From positions 1 to 20,641 of IMG/VR virus record IMGVR_UViG_3300047551_002633: a DNA stretch of 20,641 bases, one strand, 5' to 3'. Below are positions 5,964-11,946 of the stretch, piece after piece. Numbering within the stretch: position 1 is the first letter of the stretch; every line of letters begins with the position of its first letter. The position numbers were made by a program, and so were the translations under genes. Source of the DNA: a virus. The notes beneath the pieces are model-generated. The model worked only from the letters and a program-made list of their open reading frames with translations. It was not told the origin of the DNA and did no database searches.

Positions 5964-6002
5964 GGCAGATTTACAGGGTGCCAGCCTGTTCCCATCCCGA
6001 GG
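5943..6002 (-). other. G+C-rich structured noncoding gap, possible RNA element
   Basis: The gap between the 61-aa gene and hsp20 has no plausible gene. By my count about 60% of 5943-6002 is G or C, far above its surroundings. On the minus strand it can form TGGCA/TGCCA and ACAGG/CCTGT stems besides the terminator hairpin. It also contains CTGTAAATCTGCC, which matches the anticodon loop and 3' stem of a bacterial tRNA-Tyr (GUA), but the 5' stem has two mismatches and no T-arm follows. It could be a tRNA remnant, a small RNA or an hsp20 leader; I cannot decide. Confidence 0.35.
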
Positions 6003-6009
6003 AATATTC

Positions 6010-6195
6010 TTATTTAGTCAAAGGAACGAATGCTTCCTCATTTACCAAATATTTTCTTTGTGGATTTTCTTCTTTAAATACTGTGATAAAAGTGTAAGAT
6101 TTGTCCTGTCTTTTTTCGAAAAGACTGCTAGTGCAAACAATTTCACCAGTGTAGATGTTCTTCAGTTTGGTGATTTTTTCTTCCACCTTCTTCAT
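6010..6195 (-). CDS. Hypothetical protein, 61 aa
   Basis: Unrecognised small protein of 61 aa, Lys/Glu-rich, starting MKKVEEKITKLKNIYTGEIVC and ending in EEAFVPLTK. The pattern (short strands around IYTGEIVCTSSLF, YTFITVFKEE and YLVNEEAFVPL) suggests a small beta-barrel or SH3-like fold rather than a helical peptide, but that is a guess. The ATG at 6195 has a good GAAGGTG six bases upstream, and the regA stop lies only nine bases before it, so it is the distal gene of the gp45-44-62-regA unit. The stop is followed by the structured gap and terminator. Position downstream of regA in T4-like phages does not fix a function. Confidence 0.75.
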   Translation of the reverse strand: MKKVEEKITKLKNIYTGEIVCTSSLFEKRQDKSYTFITVFKEENPQRKYLVNEEAFVPLTK

Positions 6196-6204
6196 TTTTC
6201 ACCT

Positions 6205-6606
6205 TCAACTTAATGTCTTTTTTCCAATGTTATATTTACTTACAAGTTCCCAATCATCTTTTTCTTTATAAGAAATGATCTTGATCTGGTGTAGCGGTGC
6301 CATTTTTCCTTCCATGATAGAAGGGTTGACGATTTTAACAAGACCCCATTCTTCTAAAAGTTTAGCGATTGCGTTTCTGCGTTCGATATCATTGTCAGAT
6401 ATATTAGCAGGTTTTCCATCCAAAGAAAAGAGTTCCTTGAAGTGAACGATGTAATATTGCCCTCTCTTGTGTAAGATATGACAAGATTGATATAGCGTCT
6501 TTTCTTTCCGCGAAGACACACCAATTCTGGTTAAAGTTTCTCTAACTTTAAGAAAATCGTCTTGCTCATTGAGAGTTACTTCTACAAAAGTTGCTAAGTC
6601 TACCAT
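6205..6606 (-). CDS. regA: RegA translational repressor
   Basis: RNA-binding protein that in T4 represses translation of early mRNAs, including its own and those of the clamp and loader genes, by binding near start codons. 133 aa against 122 in T4, with high similarity along the whole length: DDFLKVRETLTRIGVSS, LYQSCHILHKRGQYYIVHFKE, NAIAKLLEEWGLVKIV and SKYNIGKK near the end. The N-terminus is about five residues longer than T4's (MVDLATFVEVTL). The ATG at 6606 follows the gp62 stop by one base and has GGGGACG in front. The local sequence at 6611-6640 is G+C-rich and contains CCGCGG, unlike the A/U-rich sites that T4 RegA prefers. Targets in this phage are inferred from synteny only. Confidence 0.97.
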   Translation of the reverse strand: MVDLATFVEVTLNEQDDFLKVRETLTRIGVSSRKEKTLYQSCHILHKRGQYYIVHFKELFSLDGKPANISDNDIERRNAIAKLLEEWGLVKIVNPSIMEGKMAPLHQIKIISYKEKDDWELVSKYNIGKKTLS

Positions 6607-6607
6607 G

Positions 6608-6991
6608 CTACGTCCCCAGCCCGCCTTCCGCGGTTTTTTCTTTTAATTGTTGTAATTGCTCTTCAGTAAGCAGACTTAGGACTTCTTGTGCTTTTTCAGT
6701 TGATAGACCATAGAAAGTCTTGATACATGCTATGTCTTCACTTTTTTCAGCCTTAACCCACTTATTGAAAGGTCTTTTTCTCGACCTTACTGTATTTATT
6801 AAAAAATCATTTTGCAATTTTTTATCTATAAATGGGCGCCGATTCATCTCATTTGCAAACATGATGCAATCAAAATGATAGGAAAGAGCACGATTCACCA
6901 GAAACGGTTCATAAGACTTTTCTGTGTATTCATCGACAATAAGGTTCTTTTTTCCTTGTAAGATTTGGTTTACGTAATCAAAAGGATTCAT
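6608..6991 (-). CDS. 62: Clamp loader small subunit gp62
   Basis: 127 aa partner of gp44 in the sliding-clamp loader. Recognised by MNPFDYVNQIL, YEPFLVNRALSYHFDC, FANEMNRRPFIDKKLQNDF and RKRPFNKWVKAEK, which are characteristic of gp62 in the marine branch. T4 gp62 is 187 aa; the shorter form is usual in cyanophage-like relatives and is not a truncation. The C-terminal part is helical (LSTEKAQEVLSLLTEEQLQQL). The ATG at 6991 overlaps the endonuclease VII-like gene's stop (ATGA). In T4 the 44 and 62 genes are adjacent and coupled to set a 4:1 product ratio; here another gene separates them, which should alter that coupling. Confidence 0.93.
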   Translation of the reverse strand: MNPFDYVNQILQGKKNLIVDEYTEKSYEPFLVNRALSYHFDCIMFANEMNRRPFIDKKLQNDFLINTVRSRKRPFNKWVKAEKSEDIACIKTFYGLSTEKAQEVLSLLTEEQLQQLKEKTAEGGLGT

Positions 6992-7380
6992 GAAGTCCTC
7001 TTCAGATAATCCAGTGCCCTATTTAATCCTTCAATATTGTCTCCTAAACACCCTATTGCAAGATTACAGTCTTCACATAACCATCCCCTGAACTTTTTTG
7101 TGATCGGATCGTGGTCTAAAACCAATTTCTTCAACCTCGCTTTACTTGTCTCTTCAGGTTTTTTACCACAACATTCACAGAATTCAGTCATTGGTTTAGC
7201 AGATTTTCGAATCTTCCTTACATCTTTTTCTCTCTCTTTAATGCAAGGCCTACACCGCGTATCTAGTTGATCAAGGCGACCTGTATGTTTTGGAAAATCA
7301 AATATAGATTTATTCTGTTTACAATAAACGCATACTTTTGTTAAAACTTTTTCGGATCCGTAGATAGTGTTTATAATCAT
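6988..7380 (-). CDS. Endonuclease VII-like (His-Me finger) nuclease between 44 and 62
   Basis: 130 aa nuclease of the recombination endonuclease VII family. The catalytic and zinc region is in the C-terminal half: FCECCGKKP (C68, C70/C71), LVLDHDP (D89, H90), KFRGWLCEDCNLAIG (C102, C105, N106) and GDNIEGLNRALDYL, the usual family ending. The N-terminal half adds a second zinc-ribbon-like set, C17-x2-C20 and C43-x2-C46, as in many phage homing relatives. T4 gp49 (157 aa) resolves Holliday junctions and packaging intermediates; this one could do so or could be a homing nuclease that inserted here. It is joined by ATGA overlaps both to gp44 upstream and gp62 downstream, so it is fully integrated in the operon. 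No strong Shine-Dalgarno of its own. Confidence 0.92.
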   Translation of the reverse strand: MIINTIYGSEKVLTKVCVYCKQNKSIFDFPKHTGRLDQLDTRCRPCIKEREKDVRKIRKSAKPMTEFCECCGKKPEETSKARLKKLVLDHDPITKKFRGWLCEDCNLAIGCLGDNIEGLNRALDYLKRTS

Positions 7381-8309
7381 TTGAACTCCAGGCTTACCAT
7401 GAGTTCAGTCAGACAAGCAACCGTATTGATTTGTGTATCTGCTACAAATGCTTGTTTGTATTGATAGTCTGCGAGAATAATTACAGCTTGAGGAATGCTT
7501 TGAGGTTGTAAGATATCATATAGACTATCATAGATTTTTCTATACAGAGTCGCGGGATCAACATCATTCGATGCTACCCATTTACGAATAGCACCGAAAT
7601 CTTTTTCTTTGAGTGCTTTTACGATCTCTGTGATAGATACATCACCGACTTGAGATAGGATCCCAGTGTCGATTTTACCGAACTTAGAATACCGTTGAAG
7701 TTCATTGATCGTTCTACGAAAATCTGGAAAATGTTTCTTGACTACTTCAGCTAGAACCTTTGCATCAAACTCGACATTTTCCATCTCTAAAATTTGATGA
7801 ACCCTCTTGAAGAATAGGCTCGCCATCTGAACTTTTTCTTCAGATTTTAGAGTGAAGTCTACAACTGCACAACGAGAGTGCAAAGGATCAATAATACGAT
7901 TCTTGAAGTTGCAAGTAAAGATGAAAGAACAGTTGCCTGCAAACTCTTCCATTGCATTACGAAGTGCAGGCTGAGTCGAATTGGGATTCAAATAGTCTGC
8001 TTCATCGATGATGATGACTTTGCGACCACCAGTAAACGAAACTGATGATGCAAAGTCTTTGATCTTAGTACGAAAAACATCGATGCCAGACTCATCAGAT
8101 CCATTGATCATAATGAAGTCGGCACCAATCTCATTACATAATGCTTTAGCTACAGTTGTTTTTCCAACACCTGCACCGCCATGCAGAAGCAGGTGTGGAA
8201 TATTCCCAGAGTTGACATATTCCTGAAAAGGCTTCTTCAGCCTCTCAGGAAGAATACACTTGTCAATAGTTTCTGGTCGATACTTCTCCGCCCAAATTAA
8301 ATGATTCAT
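7377..8309 (-). CDS. 44: Clamp loader large subunit gp44 (AAA+ ATPase)
   Basis: 310 aa AAA+ ATPase (T4: 319) that with gp62 opens and loads the gp45 clamp on primer-template DNA. The N-terminus WAEKYRPETIDKCILP is the typical loader start. Walker A is GGAGVGKT (44-51), Walker B IIIDEAD (99-105), sensor 1 in FTCNFKN (N134) and the arginine-finger SRC motif in LHSRCAVVDF (145-147). Helical collar at the C-terminus. GAGGAAC four to ten bases before the ATG at 8309 is a good ribosome site. The gp45 stop lies 27 bases upstream, and the endonuclease VII-like gene overlaps the 3' end by ATGA. Confidence 0.97.
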   Translation of the reverse strand: MNHLIWAEKYRPETIDKCILPERLKKPFQEYVNSGNIPHLLLHGGAGVGKTTVAKALCNEIGADFIMINGSDESGIDVFRTKIKDFASSVSFTGGRKVIIIDEADYLNPNSTQPALRNAMEEFAGNCSFIFTCNFKNRIIDPLHSRCAVVDFTLKSEEKVQMASLFFKRVHQILEMENVEFDAKVLAEVVKKHFPDFRRTINELQRYSKFGKIDTGILSQVGDVSITEIVKALKEKDFGAIRKWVASNDVDPATLYRKIYDSLYDILQPQSIPQAVIILADYQYKQAFVADTQINTVACLTELMVSLEFK

Positions 8310-8336
8310 AGTTCCTCATAATATAAAAATAAAACA

Positions 8337-9014
8337 TCAAGCCTGGCTAGTAGAACCTACTTCAGTTGCAACCCAATATTGAATTGGTTTTTCTTTGTTT
8401 TTGAAGTGTGCGATTCCCTTGAAAGAAATTAACACATCATAGTTGCCTGGAACCATACGAAGATTTTCAGTCTTAAAAATCAAGTTATATTTTTTACCAT
8501 CACCATTAGCAATTTCAATCTGACTTGAGTGTGCAGAACTATTTTTGCTATCAAGTTGGGCAACGTAAATCTTAGAACCATCGGATGTTACTGCAACATG
8601 AGGACTACCAAGAACAGAAGCAGAACGAAGAATCGAGTCTAGATCAGTTGTCGATAGAGTGAAACTTACATCGACTGATGGCATTACGATAGCTTTTTCT
8701 GGAGCATTCTTAATCATCGTAGTGTCGCACAAACGATAATTAGTTTTCTTTCGACCGCTCATTAGAAAAGCAGACTTGTTGTTATCGCCAAGTTCGATTT
8801 CAGTATTTTCATCATGAAGACTAATCACAGAAAGAAAACGATTCAAATCGTAAATCGCAAAATCTGAGGGGATGTTTTCTGTAATCACAGTTTCAGCAAG
8901 AATCTGCTTCTGAGGATCACAAGTGCGAATTACATTGCCTGCACGAAATACCAAACCATCATTAATCGTAGCAAAGTTTTTCAGAATGCCTAGAGTTTCT
9001 TTAGAGAGTTTCAT
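8337..9014 (-). CDS. 45: Sliding clamp gp45
   Basis: 225 aa ring-forming processivity factor (T4: 228), the tether of gp43 and, in T4, also the activator of late transcription. The start MKLSKETLGILKNFATIND is almost the T4 sequence (MKLSKDTTALLKNFATIN). FAIYDLNRFLSVISLHD and the C-terminal RMVPGNYDVLISFKGIAHF segment align with T4's AIYDLNGFLGILSL and MQPGNYKLLLWAKG. AAAGGAAA about nine bases before the ATG at 9014 is a ribosome site. It is preceded at 15 bases by the pyrophosphohydrolase-like gene and followed by gp44, as in T4. Confidence 0.97.
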   Translation of the reverse strand: MKLSKETLGILKNFATINDGLVFRAGNVIRTCDPQKQILAETVITENIPSDFAIYDLNRFLSVISLHDENTEIELGDNNKSAFLMSGRKKTNYRLCDTTMIKNAPEKAIVMPSVDVSFTLSTTDLDSILRSASVLGSPHVAVTSDGSKIYVAQLDSKNSSAHSSQIEIANGDGKKYNLIFKTENLRMVPGNYDVLISFKGIAHFKNKEKPIQYWVATEVGSTSQA

Positions 9015-9029
9015 TATATAAGTTTCCTT

Positions 9030-9425
9030 TTACTTTTCACTATGTTGAATATTCAAATCGAGAGTTCCCTGATGGGATTCTACAGAGTAGATCATATCAT
9101 GTTCATACAAAAACATCAAGCAACACATAGCATGTGCTAGGTGATGTTTCCCAGACTCGGGATCGAATTGCTCTCCTTCTTTGTATGCCCATAGATGCCT
9201 TTGTAATGCATCAAAGTATCTACGCTTAGAGTCTGGAACTTTTTTCCAATTGTCACGCTCATACTTCTGAGCACCGAAAGTCAATACATCAACGGTAGCT
9301 TTCAAAGCAGCAGGCGGAAGTAAACCATACTCTAGTTTATTGCCGTCAAATTTACGGCCGCCTGTTGTAGCAGTTTGAGAAGCCTTCACTACATCTTCAA
9401 AGTCATCATCTTCAAATTTAGCCAT
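9030..9425 (-). CDS. dATP/dGTP pyrophosphohydrolase-like protein (DUF5664 family)
   Basis: 131 aa. After an acidic, disordered-looking start (DDDFEDVV) comes the family core: GGRKFDGNKLEYGLLPPAA (22-40), LTFGAQKYERDNW (48-60), RRYFDALQRHLWAY (68-81) and DPESGKHHLAHAMCCLMF (88-105). From memory this matches the phage family annotated as dATP/dGTP diphosphohydrolase N-terminal domain, related in role to the all-alpha MazG-type enzymes. Some members supply precursors in phages with 2-aminoadenine DNA; most members are in phages without it, and no partner gene (PurZ or DpoZ type) is in this window. The start overlaps the glycosyltransferase stop by one base (TAATG), and gp45 follows after 15 bases, so it may tune the purine dNTP pool during replication. 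Confidence 0.82.
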   Translation of the reverse strand: MAKFEDDDFEDVVKASQTATTGGRKFDGNKLEYGLLPPAALKATVDVLTFGAQKYERDNWKKVPDSKRRYFDALQRHLWAYKEGEQFDPESGKHHLAHAMCCLMFLYEHDMIYSVESHQGTLDLNIQHSEK

Positions 9426-10240
9426 TACAGTCTCCCAGTAAGTTCAGCAATCTTTGGCATGTTACCAGTAAATGGATATGTTCCGATGTGTTGAGTTTTC
9501 ATCCATGGGCACAAATAGATTTGCCCACCGATTTTTCTCCAAAGCTGACAAAACATATAATCTTCTGAGAGATACCTATCGGTGCCACCACCCGTTGCAC
9601 TATCTTTCGAATCAATGATAGTATCAAAGTATGCATGAATGTACCTAGAGCCATCGAAGTTAGCTTGCCCAATATGATCAGGTCTGTAACGAAGTTGTGG
9701 ATATGATTTCTCCATTTTTTCGAATACATTCCGTTTGATCAACATAAATCCTGTTCCGATCTCCAATACTTCAAGAGGTTCAGTTACAGTAAATTGTTGT
9801 GTGCCTTTCACAACATTGAACACATAGTCACCAACAAGAGTTTCTAGTTCATTCGGAGAAAGTTCTGGATGTTTACGTGCAGCAAGGGCTACATTGTTCC
9901 AGTTAATAGACTTCTTTGGATAAGGACCACCAATTACATCCTTATCGAGTGCTAGTAGTGCTATAACGTCTTGAGGACTATAGTGAATGTCCGAATCGAT
10001 AAAGAGTAGGTGCGTACAATCGGACCGAAGAAATTCATCAGCCAAATAATTTCGTGCGCGAGTGATTAGAGATTCATTAAACAAAAAAGAAAACCTTGTT
10101 TCCACTCCATACTTAGACATAATTCCTTGAAGATCGAGACAAGATTTTACATACATTCCATGAGCCATTCCACCGTACATTGGTGTAGCAATGAATAGCT
10201 TGTTTTTCTTCAATTCTTCAACTTTAACTTTAATTTCCAT
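9425..10240 (-). CDS. Glycosyltransferase, GT-A-like
   Basis: 271 aa. The Rossmann-like start KKNKLFIATPMYGGMAHGMYV and the metal-binding D82-x-D84 in THLLFIDSDIHYSPQD identify a GT-A nucleotide-sugar transferase fold. Other conserved-looking parts are ESLITRARNYLADEFL (57-72), GTGFMLIKRNVFEKM (about 162-176) and SEDYMFCQLWRK (225-236), where an acidic residue acts as base in many relatives. Such proteins are common in T4-like marine phages with unknown acceptor: DNA bases, virion proteins or host surface sugars. No signal peptide. The gene starts just after a strong terminator, so its own promoter should lie between 10241 and 10312, but I see no clear one there. It is coupled to the dATP/dGTP pyrophosphohydrolase-like gene by a one-base overlap. 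Confidence 0.82.
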   Translation of the reverse strand: MEIKVKVEELKKNKLFIATPMYGGMAHGMYVKSCLDLQGIMSKYGVETRFSFLFNESLITRARNYLADEFLRSDCTHLLFIDSDIHYSPQDVIALLALDKDVIGGPYPKKSINWNNVALAARKHPELSPNELETLVGDYVFNVVKGTQQFTVTEPLEVLEIGTGFMLIKRNVFEKMEKSYPQLRYRPDHIGQANFDGSRYIHAYFDTIIDSKDSATGGGTDRYLSEDYMFCQLWRKIGGQIYLCPWMKTQHIGTYPFTGNMPKIAELTGRL

Positions 10241-10251
10241 AATACACCCAT

Positions 10252-10295
10252 AAAATAAAAAAAGGAAGCGACACTTCTATATATCGCTTCCTTTT
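10252..10295 (-). terminator. Strong intrinsic terminator after the HTH gene
   Basis: A perfect 12-bp stem AAAAGGAAGCGA (10295-10284) and TCGCTTCCTTTT (10271-10260) with a 12-nt loop, followed on the minus strand by an uninterrupted T-rich run. It lies 18 bases after the stop of the HTH gene. The stem is flanked by A and T runs on both sides, so it could work in either direction. Confidence 0.9.
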
Positions 10296-10312
10296 ACCTA
10301 AATCACTATAGA

Positions 10313-10594
10313 TTAGGCGAAAGTGCTAACTCCTTGACTACGAAGAGATTTTATCCCTTCTGCAATCATACGCCGAGTTGGTTGACCAAGGCGATAGAAA
10401 CTGATGGTACGACCATCGGAGAGTTTACGGGTATTAGTGTAAATTGGATAACCTTCTTCTCGAAGTTCATTGATTCGAGCAGCGACATTCTTAACTCCGA
10501 AACGTGCGCGAGCCTGAGCAACAGTGAAGGTATTGTATCCACCAGTTTTAGTAAGAGCATTAAGCATCTTTTCTTTAGCGGTCATTTTAGTCAT
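10313..10594 (-). CDS. Small helix-turn-helix (winged-helix-like) DNA-binding protein
   Basis: 93 aa with the start at ATG 10594 (MTKMTAKEKMLN), chosen because GGAG lies six bases upstream; an ATG at 10606 would place that site inside the gene. The core reads as a winged helix: KEKMLNALTKTGGYNTFTVAQARARFG (helices 1 and 2), VKNVAARINELREEGYPIYTN (recognition helix and turn) and RKLSDGRTISFYRLG (wing). Basic C-terminal helix. Proteins of this pattern are widespread in T4-like marine phages without a known target. It is a single-gene unit between a promoter with an inverted repeat and a strong terminator, the layout of an autoregulator; that repeat (10676-10700) is a candidate operator. Confidence 0.85.
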   Translation of the reverse strand: MTKMTAKEKMLNALTKTGGYNTFTVAQARARFGVKNVAARINELREEGYPIYTNTRKLSDGRTISFYRLGQPTRRMIAEGIKSLRSQGVSTFA

Positions 10595-10662
10595 AAAAAA
10601 CTCCATAATAAAACCGCACTTTTATTTTACTTGAGAGGCGGTCGTTATCTCAAGATACGAAC

Positions 10663-10700
10663 ATAATAACATAACAGGACCTATCAAGTCAATAGGTCCT
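10663..10700 (-). promoter_or_regulatory. Promoter with 9-bp inverted repeat over the -35, upstream of HTH gene
   Basis: Minus strand: TTGACT (10692-10687), 18 bases, then TATTAT (10668-10663). Perfect arms AGGACCTAT (10700-10692) and ATAGGTCCT (10684-10676) flank the -35 with a 7-nt centre. The same repeat follows the cobS-like gene by about a dozen bases but has no U-run, so an operator is more likely than a terminator. Leader to the HTH ATG is about 65 nt. Confidence 0.55.
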
Positions 10701-10711
10701 GAAGGCAATAA

Positions 10712-11872
10712 TTAGAATGGATTTTCTTCGCCAACTTTAACTTCGGTAGAAACAGAAACATCAGCTGGCTTTACTTCTGCATCAAGTTTCGTATACAGAT
10801 CCATGAAAGAAACTTTCGTATCAACATCAAAACGATTCAAGCAGAGTTCAATAGCCTTCAAACGATTCTTATGAATACTATACGTTTTGACGATATGTAC
10901 TAGACGGCGAGTGGAGATAATTTCATCAACACCACCTTCTGCAAAAGTCTTGCGAATTACATCAGCCCACGAAACAAGTTTCTTAGCGAAATCATCATCT
11001 GAGCATCCGAGAGAATCAAGCTCACTGCGAACAATTTTTTCTTCAACTTTCATAGGAGGAAATTCTTGTTCGAAAGTATTCAGAAAACGCTCAAGAAAGG
11101 CTTCATTCAATACGTTGGTAAACATATAGCGACCATCTTCGCTACCTTTACCTTTCGTATTTGCAGTTGCTACGATAGTAAAACCTTCAGCAGGATGAAC
11201 AATCTCATTCTTTTTCTTCAAAAGAAAAGGCTTACCCTCTAGTACACGCTGAAGACAGGAAAGATTCTGAGCACCATAGTCAATCTCATCGATACACAAA
11301 ACTGCACCTTGGCGAGCAGCAACCGTTACAGGACCATCACGCCATTCCATCTGTCCGTTGATTAGAACATAGTTACCGAGAAGATCAGACTCATCCGTAT
11401 CAGGAGTCATTGAAACGCATACGAATTTACGTTTGGCTTTAGCGCAAGCCTGTTCAACTGACATGGTTTTACCGTTACCGGATTGACCTGTGATAAAGAC
11501 TGGAAAGAATTGATTACTCTTTACAATAGCTAGAATGTCATCATAGTTACCAAACGGTACATAGTTTTTGTACTGTTCAGGAATCAAATTCTCGGTTTCA
11601 AGTTCAGTAGTAACACTCGAAATACGATTGCCACTAGAAACAACCGGTTCAGGTTTTTTCATAGGAATTACAGCCAGGTGTACAGTATCTACAGGAACTT
11701 TATATAGTCCACGACCTGCACGGTTTTCATCGTCATTCAGAAACCACTGAGGAAATGTCAATTCATTTTCACGGCAAATAGATTTAATCTCTTGCCGAGA
11801 GAGTACGCTTTTACCAGTAGCGCGAAGAATGGAAAGAAATTTTTCACGTTTATCAGATTGCACGGTACGCAT
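10712..11872 (-). CDS. cobS: CobS-like MoxR-type AAA+ ATPase
   Basis: 386 aa AAA+ ATPase of the CobS/CbbQ/MoxR group. N-terminal winged-helix-like part about 1-60 (EKFLSILRATGKSVLSRQEI), linker, then the ATPase: Walker A GQSGNGKT (129-136), TPDTDESDLLGNYVL, Walker B VLCIDEID (191-198), and FTIVATANTKGKGSEDGRY with FLERF. These blocks are nearly those of the cobS gene of T4-like cyanophages. In bacteria CobS powers cobalt insertion with CobT and CobN; no CobN is in this window, so a remodelling ATPase working with the CobT-like neighbour is the safer reading. The frame extends to a TTG at 11890, but ATG 11872 with AGGAG eight bases upstream is the better start. It has its own near-consensus promoter (11929-11902). 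Confidence 0.93.
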   Translation of the reverse strand: MRTVQSDKREKFLSILRATGKSVLSRQEIKSICRENELTFPQWFLNDDENRAGRGLYKVPVDTVHLAVIPMKKPEPVVSSGNRISSVTTELETENLIPEQYKNYVPFGNYDDILAIVKSNQFFPVFITGQSGNGKTMSVEQACAKAKRKFVCVSMTPDTDESDLLGNYVLINGQMEWRDGPVTVAARQGAVLCIDEIDYGAQNLSCLQRVLEGKPFLLKKKNEIVHPAEGFTIVATANTKGKGSEDGRYMFTNVLNEAFLERFLNTFEQEFPPMKVEEKIVRSELDSLGCSDDDFAKKLVSWADVIRKTFAEGGVDEIISTRRLVHIVKTYSIHKNRLKAIELCLNRFDVDTKVSFMDLYTKLDAEVKPADVSVSTEVKVGEENPF

Positions 11873-11901
11873 AACGAAAACTCCTGTCAATTAATAAGTC
11901 T

Positions 11902-11929
11902 ATTATACACTAACCACAGAGGTTGTCAA
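11902..11929 (-). promoter_or_regulatory. Near-consensus sigma70 promoter for the cobS-like gene
   Basis: Minus strand TTGACA (11929-11924), 16-base spacer, TATAAT (11907-11902): both hexamers perfect. It lies between the cobT-like stop and the cobS-like ATG with a short leader carrying AGGAG. Confidence 0.85.
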
Positions 11930-11946
11930 GTCGAGTGTTGTAAAAA

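Noticed and set aside
5943-6002. Functional tRNA-Tyr gene
   Set aside because: Two mismatches in the anticodon stem, no T-arm and no acceptor stem.
9030-9425. Evidence for a 2-aminoadenine (Z) genome
   Set aside because: The pyrophosphohydrolase-like family is widespread in ordinary phages, and no PurZ-like gene or DpoZ-type polymerase is in the window; gp43 here is the T4 family B type.
10712-11890. TTG at 11890 as start of the cobS-like gene
   Set aside because: The AGGAG ribosome site lies inside this extension and points to the ATG at 11872.
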